From the NCBI GenBank assembly GCA_034927445.1, contig JAYFPZ010000007.1:190585-254584 (forward strand): a stretch of 64,000 bases of DNA, in the 5' to 3' direction. The position numbers and the translations under genes were made by a program. Source of the DNA: PHAA01 sp034927445. GTDB taxonomy: Bacteria; Bacillota; Syntrophomonadia; Syntrophomonadales; Syntrophomonadaceae. A model generated the notes under the pieces. That model was not told the DNA's origin and made no database searches. It worked only from the letters and a program-made list of their open reading frames with translations. Below, one piece after another: positions 25,215 to 33,992 of the stretch (the stretch's first letter is position 1; every line of letters starts with the position of its first letter).

Positions 25215-27221
25215 CTAATGTTCCCCTTTTTGCGTCAAATCAAGTTTGCGGATATATTCCTTCAGGCCTATTTGCCTTCTTTCTCCCCGCAGCCGGCGCT
25301 GCTGCTCTTTTTGTTTGATTTTTTTGAACATGGTCCAGAGCAGCCGGGTGCCTTCTTCCGTCTGGCAGGCTTCGGAAGGGCTCATACCGCTTAGGGTGGG
25401 GAGATGGGAATGATACCATTTATTCAGGTACATTTCTTTTAATACCGACTCCAATTGAGGATACAATTTTTTAACATCCCCGGTAAGGATCTCAAATATT
25501 CCGCCTTCTCTGATTTCCAACCCGTCAAATTCCAGGGCATCATACATGTTTTCTTCAAAGCTTTGACGAATCAGGCCGATGTCTTTGTCTCCGAAAGCAG
25601 ACACGGTCAGCCAATTGGAACCCAGGACATATTCAGCCATAAACCCGGGATTGTCAGGGCAGTTTTCCAGTTGATAAAATACCTGAAATTGCCCCGGCAA
25701 GTCAAATTCCAGGTTCTTCAGGGCCTTAATCCGCTGCAATACTTCATGGCGGTCCTTGAGGGCATAGCGGGCGGTAATAAAGCGCATCCCATCTTCAAAA
25801 GCCATATCATCGCCTTCATCCAAAAGGATGTCTTCAAACTGCAGATATTGCCCACTCAGATAACTGTAGGCGCTGGTTAGACTCAGCTCATAGTCTCCCC
25901 TGGGAATCAGGGGGCTCTGCTGCTCGGCGGCAAAGAGGCTGTGGAAGTCCTCAAGTATCTCGGGCTGCTGGGCTATTACTACAAATTCATCACCGTTTAT
26001 GACCAGATCAGCGATTACACCGGTCATAAAGGTTACCCCATGATTATAATCATCATCAAAGCATGTAACCCTCATATGCATACCATAAGGCAGCTCTTCA
26101 ACTTCCCTTATATTGTCTACCCGGTCCAGGGTTTCAAACAGATCATCTACGTCAACTATTTCGTATACCCGGCAATAAACCTGCACCGCAAAAGGATTGA
26201 AGTCGGATCCGGGATCCAATTTGCGGTTCGCCACCTGATCCATTCCGGATATCAGCCAGTCACCTTCACCATCTTTGGAGATTTGAAAAACATAATCACT
26301 TCTGTAAACTTCGCGCTCATAAAGGGTTATAGAATAGGCTGTCAGTTCGGCACTATTGTGCGACCCCCGCACGCCTTCAACCTGGCCTTCCAAAAGCAAA
26401 GCCCCGGGATTCATGGCCCGATTGATTTGCTGCAGCAAGCTTCCCTGGGAAAGCTTGTTTTCATCCAATATAGAAAATAAGTAGTTAAAATCCTGGTAAC
26501 GCAGGGCGTGAAAAAAACTGTTAACCAGCTGGCGGGGAGCCAGATTGGCTGAGAGCTTGCGTAAAACCGTATTTATGTTAATATTGGCAACCTCCAGCTT
26601 TTCTTCCAGATATTTTTGATAAAGAAATTTGCCCAACGCAGGGCGGCTCATACAACGTATATTGAACTTGTAAGCGTCACTGATCAGCAGACAGCTTTCC
26701 GCATAGCCAATCTCCACCATATCCGGCTGAAATTCCCGATCGCCATCATACTGCGCCTTGGACATATCATCTACCACAAAAAAGCTGTGCACCCCATCCG
26801 TTCCAAAAGCCAGGAAGAAGCATTCCACATAAAGTCTGCCATCCGTTTTTTGCCACGCTACATCCACGGTCATCCGGCCGGTATGACGGCTGGTACTGGC
26901 ATAAGATTTATAGAAAGCGCCCTGGCAAATAGGTAAAGCCGTTTCCAAGCCAGCCAGGTTATATTTAGCCAGAGCTCGATTACATACGTTTTCAAACTCT
27001 TTGCCATACTCCATTTTAATCAGATTAAAAAATCCGACCATGGAACAATCATAAAAAGAAGAAAGTCCTTCGATAACGTCCGGTCTGATATCATAAGGAA
27101 TTTCTTCAATTATTTCCAAAATCGAAAGACAGCCTTCACTGGTCTTTATCATCTTGAAAATATCCTGGGCAAGATTTTTCAACATGGCTTTAGGGAAGCA
27201 GGCTTTTCTACTATTTTTCAT
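25215..27221 (-). CDS. Large soluble protein of unknown function
   Basis: The 668-residue acidic protein has no recognised enzyme motif. The first 200 residues are helical. Residues about 230-340 (VNSFFHALRYQDFNYLFSILDENK...DYVFQISKDGEGDWLISGMD) resemble an NTF2-like fold by pattern. The C terminus has LPTLSGMSPSEACQTEEGTRLLWTMF, similar to the short motif found near the end of some SEC-C/DUF2384-type proteins. There is no signal peptide or membrane segment. The stop codon lies nine bases from the ilvD promoter. ATG at 27221 follows AGGGGAT. Function unknown. Confidence 0.6.
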   Translation of the reverse strand: MKNSRKACFPKAMLKNLAQDIFKMIKTSEGCLSILEIIEEIPYDIRPDVIEGLSSFYDCSMVGFFNLIKMEYGKEFENVCNRALAKYNLAGLETALPICQGAFYKSYASTSRHTGRMTVDVAWQKTDGRLYVECFFLAFGTDGVHSFFVVDDMSKAQYDGDREFQPDMVEIGYAESCLLISDAYKFNIRCMSRPALGKFLYQKYLEEKLEVANININTVLRKLSANLAPRQLVNSFFHALRYQDFNYLFSILDENKLSQGSLLQQINRAMNPGALLLEGQVEGVRGSHNSAELTAYSITLYEREVYRSDYVFQISKDGEGDWLISGMDQVANRKLDPGSDFNPFAVQVYCRVYEIVDVDDLFETLDRVDNIREVEELPYGMHMRVTCFDDDYNHGVTFMTGVIADLVINGDEFVVIAQQPEILEDFHSLFAAEQQSPLIPRGDYELSLTSAYSYLSGQYLQFEDILLDEGDDMAFEDGMRFITARYALKDRHEVLQRIKALKNLEFDLPGQFQVFYQLENCPDNPGFMAEYVLGSNWLTVSAFGDKDIGLIRQSFEENMYDALEFDGLEIREGGIFEILTGDVKKLYPQLESVLKEMYLNKWYHSHLPTLSGMSPSEACQTEEGTRLLWTMFKKIKQKEQQRRLRGERRQIGLKEYIRKLDLTQKGEH

Positions 27222-27397
27222 ATTTATCCCCTATAAGAATTGCATATTTATTTCTTTTCATTTAATTTAACACTTCAACCCGGGAATGGCAAATTGTCTA
27301 TTAAAGCAGTGACCATATACCGTAAAAACTGAAACATTTAACCAGCTATAAATATTAAACTAACGACAAAAGATAAGGCAAAGGAGGGATAAATAAA

Positions 27398-27541
27398 ATG
27401 AGACGACATCGAGTGATAGACAACCGGAAATTCAATTTTGGTTCCATGGCCATACCAGTAGCATTCATTAATGGTCTGTTTTTCGGTGGGCTGGCCCTGC
27501 GGAAAATCAGGCAGCATTGGGAAGGCGGACCCATGGATTAG
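27398..27541 (+). CDS. Small 47-residue protein with one hydrophobic segment
   Basis: ATG at 27398 follows a strong AAAGGAGGG. The product has a basic N terminus, a short hydrophobic stretch (GSMAIPVAFINGLFFGGLAL) and a charged end. An inverted-repeat terminator follows 25 bases after the stop codon. The ribosome site and terminator support a real small gene. No family recognised; it could be a small membrane peptide. Confidence 0.6.
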   Translation: MRRHRVIDNRKFNFGSMAIPVAFINGLFFGGLALRKIRQHWEGGPMD

Positions 27542-27565
27542 CCGCCCCCTCCTTTCATCATATTA

Positions 27566-27596
27566 AAGAGGGATAGTCACGAATACTATCCCTCTT
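27566..27596. terminator. Perfect inverted repeat, likely bidirectional terminator
   Basis: Twelve-base-pair perfect stem (AAGAGGGATAGT) with a seven-base loop between the convergent genes ending at 27541 and 27625. T runs on both sides are short. Confidence 0.75.
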
Positions 27597-27624
27597 GATT
27601 CATTTATCGTTAATTTTTATTTCT

Positions 27625-29625
27625 CTATCTAGTATACCCGACTGTGGCTGAATGGGGCAGATTCAAGCTTGAAATATCCGATAAATCGGATATTGAGTTG
27701 GCCTTGATCATAGCCGCGGACAGACTATAGAGAGTGTCCCCAATGTAAAGGGCCCGATCAATATTCTTGTCGGTATCATACCAGGCATTCCCCGCTTTAA
27801 GATAATCCTCATCGGTGAGATGCGATATCCTGCCTCTATACTGCAGGCCCTTAGATAAATCAATATTGTAGACATACAAACCCTGGAAGGTAAAGCTCCC
27901 GTAAGCAGGAATATCTGAGGGTTGGGATGCCGCCTGACTGTCAACTTGCATTACCGTAACCGGGAAAGCTAAAAGGTTTTTATCAGCCGAGAACAGCAGG
28001 GCCTTATGATTGTGCAATAGTTCGGAATCAGTACCGCGGTCGCCAATTAAGGCCTTGCTCATTTCTACCGGTTGGCTTACATTCGTTACATCAAACACCG
28101 CAATTTTCATACCCTGATAAAATGCCTGCCCCTGGCCATCCCAACCTTTGGCTACCACCGTGTCTTTGCCGAAGCCTATAATATGATTCTCATCATAGGG
28201 ATGCAGATAATCACTATAGCCGGGTATCTTCAATTTCCCCAGTATTACCGGGTTGCTGGGGTCTTTTAAATCCAAAACAAACAAAGGGTCAACCTGCTGG
28301 AAGGTTACCATATAGGCACGATCCCCCATAAACCGGGTGGAATAAATCTTTTCTCCCGGTGCGATATTCTCTATTTTACCGCAAACCTTTAAATCCTGGC
28401 CCAGCACATAGATGTTATTGGAGGATGTGTATTGGTCGTTACTCCACAGTTCCCCACTGGTGGTGGCGATACGGAAATACCCGTTATTTTCGTCCATGGA
28501 GAATTGGTTCAAAATCCGTCCGGGAACTGCCCCCGTGCCATAATAACGAACCCGGCCAGGCTGCAGTTCAAACTTATAAATGCTGGTACTGTAAGTCGGA
28601 GGCTGGTAGATAATGCTGCTCTGAGGTGCGGCAAACATAGGATAATCACTTTTCTGAATAGTGACATAAAGATTATTCTGAGATGCATACACCTGGTCCC
28701 CGCTGCCCAGATAAGTGTGAATATCGGCCGGAGACCGGGGGGAACTGAGGTCCAGGGTGGCTACCGTCAAATAATTAGGGCTGATGCAATCAGGGAAATA
28801 GCATATGTCTCCTAATTTCTCGGCCACCCAGCTTCCTCCCTGGACACTGTCGCGCCAGGAGGGGGTGATGTTTTCCTCCCCATTTTGAATGGAGTAATAA
28901 TTTATATATTTATTGGCCAGCAGATAAAAAGAGGACCCAATTTTGCGGGAGGATAGATAACCGCCTTCCAGTTCCACTTCTCTGGTTTTAATAATACTGG
29001 ATTTATCCGCTATGTTATAAATTATCGCCCGGGTAGATTGCAAAGAGCGGACAGGAGGATAAATCTCCGGCCGAATTTTGGAACTGGCTGAATCCAGCGG
29101 AATCTGTTGATAACAGGTCCCGATCACGATCAAAGTACTGCCGTCCACATATAATTCCGATGGCTTAAAGGCGGCGTCTGCAAATTTAATGGTTGCGGCC
29201 AGTTCCATCTGGTCAGGAGGCTCTGCTTTAACGATCAAGACCTGTCCGCCATTAACCTGATAAATGTAGGTTCCGTCGGTTTTCACCAGATCAGCTTCAT
29301 CAACCCCTTCAACCTGAATATTGGTGGTCGAATAAGCTTGATCCGTATCGGCAGCCGCCCCCGCATTAGCAGCCTGCGGAACCGCCGTGGATGCTTCAAG
29401 AGACTTTGCCGCTGCCCTATTATAAAGGACATCAGTTTGATTCTGGGACTTTTCCAAAAGTTTCAGCAGGTTGTCATAGGTACCGACCCGGGGCAGCTCG
29501 GTTCCTTCAGCCAAAGTGCTGGGCGGAGTCATCCCATAAGCTATCCCGGCAGCCGTTAGTAAAACCGCCAGCCATAAAAGCAAACCGGGCAATGAAAAAT
29601 ACGGTTTCCCGACAGGCGTTTGCAT
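27625..29625 (-). CDS. Secreted beta-propeller domain protein
   Basis: The 666-residue protein starts with a signal anchor (about residues 11-31, LLLWLAVLLTAAGIAYG). It then shows the pattern of the secreted C-terminal beta-propeller family (Pfam Beta_propel): YSTTNIQVEGVDEADLVKTDGTYIYQVNGGQVLIVKA at about 95-135 is characteristic. Repeated propeller blades fill the remainder. Such proteins are found outside the membrane in archaea and Firmicutes, and their role is unknown. It is likely a single-gene unit, with ATG at 29625 after AAGGAGG. Confidence 0.8.
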   Translation of the reverse strand: MQTPVGKPYFSLPGLLLWLAVLLTAAGIAYGMTPPSTLAEGTELPRVGTYDNLLKLLEKSQNQTDVLYNRAAAKSLEASTAVPQAANAGAAADTDQAYSTTNIQVEGVDEADLVKTDGTYIYQVNGGQVLIVKAEPPDQMELAATIKFADAAFKPSELYVDGSTLIVIGTCYQQIPLDSASSKIRPEIYPPVRSLQSTRAIIYNIADKSSIIKTREVELEGGYLSSRKIGSSFYLLANKYINYYSIQNGEENITPSWRDSVQGGSWVAEKLGDICYFPDCISPNYLTVATLDLSSPRSPADIHTYLGSGDQVYASQNNLYVTIQKSDYPMFAAPQSSIIYQPPTYSTSIYKFELQPGRVRYYGTGAVPGRILNQFSMDENNGYFRIATTSGELWSNDQYTSSNNIYVLGQDLKVCGKIENIAPGEKIYSTRFMGDRAYMVTFQQVDPLFVLDLKDPSNPVILGKLKIPGYSDYLHPYDENHIIGFGKDTVVAKGWDGQGQAFYQGMKIAVFDVTNVSQPVEMSKALIGDRGTDSELLHNHKALLFSADKNLLAFPVTVMQVDSQAASQPSDIPAYGSFTFQGLYVYNIDLSKGLQYRGRISHLTDEDYLKAGNAWYDTDKNIDRALYIGDTLYSLSAAMIKANSISDLSDISSLNLPHSATVGYTR

Positions 29626-29778
29626 AGGTAACCCTCCTTAATGATGCTTTTGATCCTAATACGGAGAAAATCACCTTTTACTTTCACCTATTATTTTACA
29701 AAAGTGGCGCCATCCATTTCCTCTGAAGTCTGGCGGTCCCATAATAATCAGGTACTTAGTCGGGGTTCGGACCCGACC

Positions 29779-30168
29779 TCAGCCCTCCTCGGTGAATTGC
29801 GCCTGAACCACCGGTCCAAACACCATTTGGGCTACCTTTTGACCTGGCAGTATGCGGACCGGTTTATCGGTTACATTAAGGAGCATAACCTTTATCTCAC
29901 CAATATGTTCCCCATCGATGGTCGCAGGTGCGTTGGCTACAATAATGCCTTTGCCGGCCATGCCTGCCCGGCTTCTGATTTCGGCCTCATAGCCATCTGG
30001 TATCATCATGGCAAACCCAGTGGGGAGGCTCCTTACCTCTTTAGGATAAAGTATTATTTCCTCCTGGTGAGCCAGACAGATATCACAGCCGACCGCACCC
30101 CGGGTTTCGTACTCGGGCAGATGGGCCCATGACACCAGTTTTTTGAACTTTACTTGTATCTTGTCCAA
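29779..30168 (-). CDS. dUTPase-like protein lacking motif V
   Basis: The 129-residue protein matches dUTP diphosphatase motifs I-IV: GAVGCDICLA, EIRSRAGMAGKG, ANAPATIDGEHIGEIKVMLLN and GQKVAQMVF. The family hydrolyses dUTP to dUMP and keeps uracil out of DNA. The usual C-terminal motif V (RGxGGFGSTG), which closes over the substrate, is absent: the frame stops after QFTEEG. A GC hairpin (29759-29777) follows directly. Either this is a natural short form or the end has been lost. In the +1 frame the next residues read RRAEVGSEPR, a weak echo at best. Confidence 0.78.
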   Translation of the reverse strand: MDKIQVKFKKLVSWAHLPEYETRGAVGCDICLAHQEEIILYPKEVRSLPTGFAMMIPDGYEAEIRSRAGMAGKGIIVANAPATIDGEHIGEIKVMLLNVTDKPVRILPGQKVAQMVFGPVVQAQFTEEG

Positions 30169-30276
30169 TTTAACTTCCCCCTTCTCCGTAATCCGGTTCT
30201 CCGATCAGTTAAATTCCCAGCCTTAAAACTATATATATAATTATAGCTTACTTTGACCTTTTTGGCTCCGGCCCTT

Positions 30277-31020
30277 TTACTCCAGCCGGGCTTTTAACTG
30301 TTGGTAAAGCTGTACGGTTGCGGCCGGATTTGAAAAATTAATCAGCATGGGGGAGGAATGGTTTTTAAAGGTTATAAGGATTACCGGCCCCGTGGGTGAA
30401 CGTAAGAAAAGCCGGGTGCTGCCCCATCCTTTAACTTGAAACTGGCCTTTAAGGACCGGCCCCAAATTAAACCCGTCGATTTTCATACCTACCGGCGGCA
30501 AATCCGCTTGCAGGACAATGTCATCAATAGCGGAATATTGAATGGCCATTCCATAGATTCCCGTGATTCGAAACTGCCTGTCTTCAAGGTTGAATTGGGG
30601 CGGCAGCCCCCCCCAGATAACTAACCCGGCTATTGCCAGTAAAATAATCCCGACAACTCCCAGGGCAATTTTCTGGATACGGGCTGATCCAGGTCGGGTC
30701 ATTGCAGCAGGTGGCTGAAAACGCTGTGCTCTGATTAGCATGACCATAATTGTAACGGTAAAAAGCCCCCAGGCTATGGCTTCCCCCCATACCAACCCGG
30801 CTTTTTTGCCAATGTAACCGGCTAAAATTATACCGGCCAGGAAATATAAATAATTGCCGACAAAGGCTCCGATACCCTTTTCCGCCATATACTTCTGCTC
30901 GGCGGAGGAGGCGGTGTTATAACCGGCGATCCAACCTTCACCACCCCGGTATTTAATCAGCGTAGCCAGTCCCGCCAGCATAAAAATAATGAACAAGGTA
31001 ATATACAAATCCATGTCCAT
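30277..31020 (-). CDS. Membrane protein with a C-terminal PH-like domain
   Basis: The 247-residue protein has four hydrophobic segments (about residues 6-20, 51-68, 77-95 and 117-136). The N-terminal part resembles DUF3784 small membrane proteins (YITLFIIFMLAGLATLIKYRGGEGWIAGYN). It is followed by a beta-rich domain (FRITGIYGMAIQYSAIDDIVLQADLPP...) resembling bacterial PH domains. Function unknown. The first or third codon may be the start; both lie after AGGAAAGG. Confidence 0.65.
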   Translation of the reverse strand: MDMDLYITLFIIFMLAGLATLIKYRGGEGWIAGYNTASSAEQKYMAEKGIGAFVGNYLYFLAGIILAGYIGKKAGLVWGEAIAWGLFTVTIMVMLIRAQRFQPPAAMTRPGSARIQKIALGVVGIILLAIAGLVIWGGLPPQFNLEDRQFRITGIYGMAIQYSAIDDIVLQADLPPVGMKIDGFNLGPVLKGQFQVKGWGSTRLFLRSPTGPVILITFKNHSSPMLINFSNPAATVQLYQQLKARLE

Positions 31021-31088
31021 ACCGCCTTTCCTTGCATCCCATCATCTATCGGGAGGGAACATGAAACGTGCGAGGTGCACGTATCCTT

Positions 31089-31556
31089 TTAATATAAAGT
31101 TCCCAAACATTTACGATATAAAATCTCATCATGGTTAATAACAGCCAAATCCTTTAACAATCCAACCTGCTCAAACCCATTACGCTCATAAAACCTTCTG
31201 GCATCAAGATTATCTACCGAACATATCAGAAATAAATTTGGGATATTAGAAGCAGCGATATGCCCCGCATAATCAATTAATTGTGCACCAATACCTCGCC
31301 CTCGGCAGGCTGAATCCACTGCCAGCATCCTTATATAAGCTTCAATATTTCCTACACCATCTGGACGAATCGTCAAGAAACCAGCTACTTGTTGGTTTAG
31401 TTCAGCTATATATATATTATCCTGCATTTGTTCAAACAGCTTTAATGCTTTATTATAATCAATCCCATAACAGGTCCATGCGGACGATGAAGAAATAATT
31501 TGAGCAAGTTTAGCAAAATCGGCGTTGGTTCCTTCCCTTACCGCAAAATGTTCCAT
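31089..31556 (-). CDS. GNAT-family N-acetyltransferase
   Basis: The 155-residue protein has the acetyl-CoA-binding motif A of the family (MLAVDSACRGRGIGAQLIDYAGHIA) and motif B ending RRFYERNGFEQVGLL. It resembles ribosomal-protein acetyltransferase RimI-like and related small GNATs; the acceptor is unknown. The start follows AAGGAGGT. Single gene; no informative neighbours. Confidence 0.85.
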   Translation of the reverse strand: MEHFAVREGTNADFAKLAQIISSSSAWTCYGIDYNKALKLFEQMQDNIYIAELNQQVAGFLTIRPDGVGNIEAYIRMLAVDSACRGRGIGAQLIDYAGHIAASNIPNLFLICSVDNLDARRFYERNGFEQVGLLKDLAVINHDEILYRKCLGTLY

Positions 31557-31734
31557 TTATATTACCTCCTTGCTTTGCACCAATCTTTGACAGTTACTGA
31601 TAAAATTCCTTCTTGCAATGATTAAGCGTACGGCCAATTTATTAACATTACCGGAAACGGATCAGTTATAAGCGATTTCCTTCTTAAACCCATTCAGATA
31701 AAATGTACATATGAATTATATAGGAGGCCAAACC

Positions 31735-33063
31735 ATGGATTACATACTGTTAAGCATTGAACTGCTCCTGGCTGTAGTTATGTTTATACTCCTGGTCCTG
31801 CAAATAAAAAATCGCGGCAATTTTCAGCCCTATTGCGCCATCAATGATGGTTTAAAGCAAATGGAGAACCGGTTGGCGGTACTGGAAAAAAGCCTGGAGA
31901 ACACCTTGCAGGGGGTAAGGGCCGATCTGTCCTGGCTGCGTACCGAATCCTCCAATGAAGCCAGACAAGGCCGGGACGAACTTAATCAGCGGCTCAAATC
32001 CTTTGAAGATTCACTGCTGGTACGGATGAATGAAATTGCCCTGCTGCAAAAAACTGAACTTACTATTTTCACGGAGCAGTTAAACCATTTAATCGCCAGC
32101 AATGAGCAAAAGCTGGATAATTTGCGCCAAACGGTGGAAGATAAGCTGAAAGAGCTGCAGCAGGACAATAATCAGAAACTGGAGCAGATGCGCCAGACGG
32201 TTGACGAAAAACTCCATGCCACCCTGGAGAAAAGGCTGGGAGAATCATTTAAACTGGTCAGCGATCGCCTGGAAATGGTGCATAAAGGGCTGGGGGAAAT
32301 GCAGACCCTGGCAGCGGGTGTAGGTGATCTTAAAAAAGTACTGACCAATGTCAAAACCCGCGGTATCTGGGGTGAGATCCAGCTGGGCAACCTCTTGGAA
32401 CAGGTGTTGGGTTCCGAACAATATACATGCAATGTATCCACCCGGCCGGGGAGCAGCGAGCGGGTAGATTTTGCCATTAAGCTGCCGGGTTCCAAACCGG
32501 ATAGCGGTGAAGTATGGCTGCCCATTGATGCCAAATTTCCGCAGGAGGACTATCTCCGCCTGGTGGAAGCCAGCGAACAGGGCCGGGCCGACCAGGCTGA
32601 AGAAGCCGGCAAGCAACTGGAAAAACGCATTAAGCTGGAAGCCAGGATGGTGCAGGAAAAATACCTGGACCCACCTCATACCACTGACTTTGGCATTATC
32701 TACCTGCCCACCGAGAGCCTTTATGCGGAAGTTGTAAAAAGGCCCGGGTTGCTGGAATCGTTGCAGAACAGCTTCAGAGTTATGGTAACCGGCCCCAGCA
32801 CCATGATGGCATTTTTGAACAGCCTTTCGGTCGGGTTTCGCACCCTGGCTATCGAACAACGTACCAGTGAGGTGTGGGAGCTGTTGGGCGCGGTTAAGAA
32901 CGAATTCGGCAATTTTGGCGACATATTGGACAAAACCAAGAAGAAACTGGAAGAAGCCAGCACCAGTATTGACAGCGCTTCCCGCCGCTCACGGAGTATT
33001 GAGAGACGGCTGCGGGCGGTGCAGGAACTGCCGTCCGGCGAAAATTCAGGTATACCTGAATAG
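31735..33063 (+). CDS. rmuC: RmuC-family DNA recombination protein
   Basis: The 442-residue protein has an N-terminal membrane helix (about residues 2-24), a long coiled coil (about 35-190, rich in E, Q, L and R) and the C-terminal RmuC nuclease-like domain with GIWGEIQLGNLLEQVL, WLPIDAKFPQEDYLRL and the DFGIIYLPTESLYAEV block. The family limits inversions and affects recombination; its enzymatic activity is inferred from a PD-(D/E)xK-like fold. The start at 31735 has AGGAGG seven bases upstream; the ATG eight codons earlier has none. Confidence 0.9.
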   Translation: MDYILLSIELLLAVVMFILLVLQIKNRGNFQPYCAINDGLKQMENRLAVLEKSLENTLQGVRADLSWLRTESSNEARQGRDELNQRLKSFEDSLLVRMNEIALLQKTELTIFTEQLNHLIASNEQKLDNLRQTVEDKLKELQQDNNQKLEQMRQTVDEKLHATLEKRLGESFKLVSDRLEMVHKGLGEMQTLAAGVGDLKKVLTNVKTRGIWGEIQLGNLLEQVLGSEQYTCNVSTRPGSSERVDFAIKLPGSKPDSGEVWLPIDAKFPQEDYLRLVEASEQGRADQAEEAGKQLEKRIKLEARMVQEKYLDPPHTTDFGIIYLPTESLYAEVVKRPGLLESLQNSFRVMVTGPSTMMAFLNSLSVGFRTLAIEQRTSEVWELLGAVKNEFGNFGDILDKTKKKLEEASTSIDSASRRSRSIERRLRAVQELPSGENSGIPE

Positions 33064-33266
33064 CTCCGGCCAGCCCCAATCCCGGGTGGTTTTCATCGAG
33101 TTAAATCGGGGCAGAACCGGGTTGGTGCGGCTCCTGGTACGCTGCCCCAGCGATCCAGGGGATAATAGTATTATAGGGTTGCGATTGACGCAACGCACTT
33201 ATACCGTAGTTCAGCCGATGAGAATATAATCAGTATTGCCGGGATACCAAGTCAGGAGATGATTGG

Positions 33267-33992
33267 ATGATTGAGATAAACGGAGTATCAAAAGCCTATA
33301 ACCGTGGTGCTGTCAAAGCGGTGGACGGAGTCAGCCTCACCATCAGAGACGGCGAAATCTTTGGCTTTCTCGGACCAAATGGAGCGGGTAAAACTACCCT
33401 GATTAAAATGATCACCGGGATTTTAAATGCCGATGCGGGAACGATTAAAATTAACCACAAAGAAATCAGCCGGGAACCGATTGAAGCCAAGATGCAATTT
33501 GGCTTTGTCCCTGACGACCCCAATATCTTTACCCGTTTAACCGGAATCGAATATCTCAATTTCATGGCCGATATGTACAATGTTCCGCCGGCCCAACGGC
33601 TTGAACGCATACAAAGCCTCTTGCAGCGTTTCGAGATGGCCAATGCGGCCGGTGATTTGATCCAGAGTTACTCCCATGGGATGCGGCAAAAAATAATGGT
33701 CATCGGTGCCATGCTGCACAACCCCCCGGTCTGGATCCTGGACGAGCCCATGACCGGTTTGGATCCCCGGTCTTCCTTTGATTTGAAAGAAATGATGCGG
33801 GAACATGCCGATGCTGGAAATACCGTGTTTTTTTCCACCCATGTATTGGATGTAGCCGAGAAGATTTGCGACCGCCTGGCTATAATCAATAAAGGCCGGG
33901 TTATTTTCTGCGGGAGCATGGAGGAAATACACGAGCATGCCCGGGAAAACCAGTCTTTAGAAAACTTATTTCTGGAGTTGACCGAAAGATGA
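33267..33992 (+). CDS. ABC transporter ATP-binding protein (exporter type)
   Basis: The 241-residue ATPase has Walker A GPNGAGKTT, a variant signature LIQSYSHGMRQKIMVIGAML, Walker B VWILDEPMTGLDP and the switch histidine in FFSTHVLD. This is the CcmA/ABC-2 exporter subclass. Its gene overlaps the following permease gene by four bases (ATGA), so the two form one transporter. Cargo unknown. About 200 bases without a recognised feature separate it from rmuC. Confidence 0.9.
   Translation: MIEINGVSKAYNRGAVKAVDGVSLTIRDGEIFGFLGPNGAGKTTLIKMITGILNADAGTIKINHKEISREPIEAKMQFGFVPDDPNIFTRLTGIEYLNFMADMYNVPPAQRLERIQSLLQRFEMANAAGDLIQSYSHGMRQKIMVIGAMLHNPPVWILDEPMTGLDPRSSFDLKEMMREHADAGNTVFFSTHVLDVAEKICDRLAIINKGRVIFCGSMEEIHEHARENQSLENLFLELTER

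Noticed and set aside
29759..29777. tRNA T-arm-like hairpin GTCGGG...CCCGAC after the dUTPase gene
   Set aside because: No acceptor, D or anticodon arms fit around it; it is just a GC hairpin.
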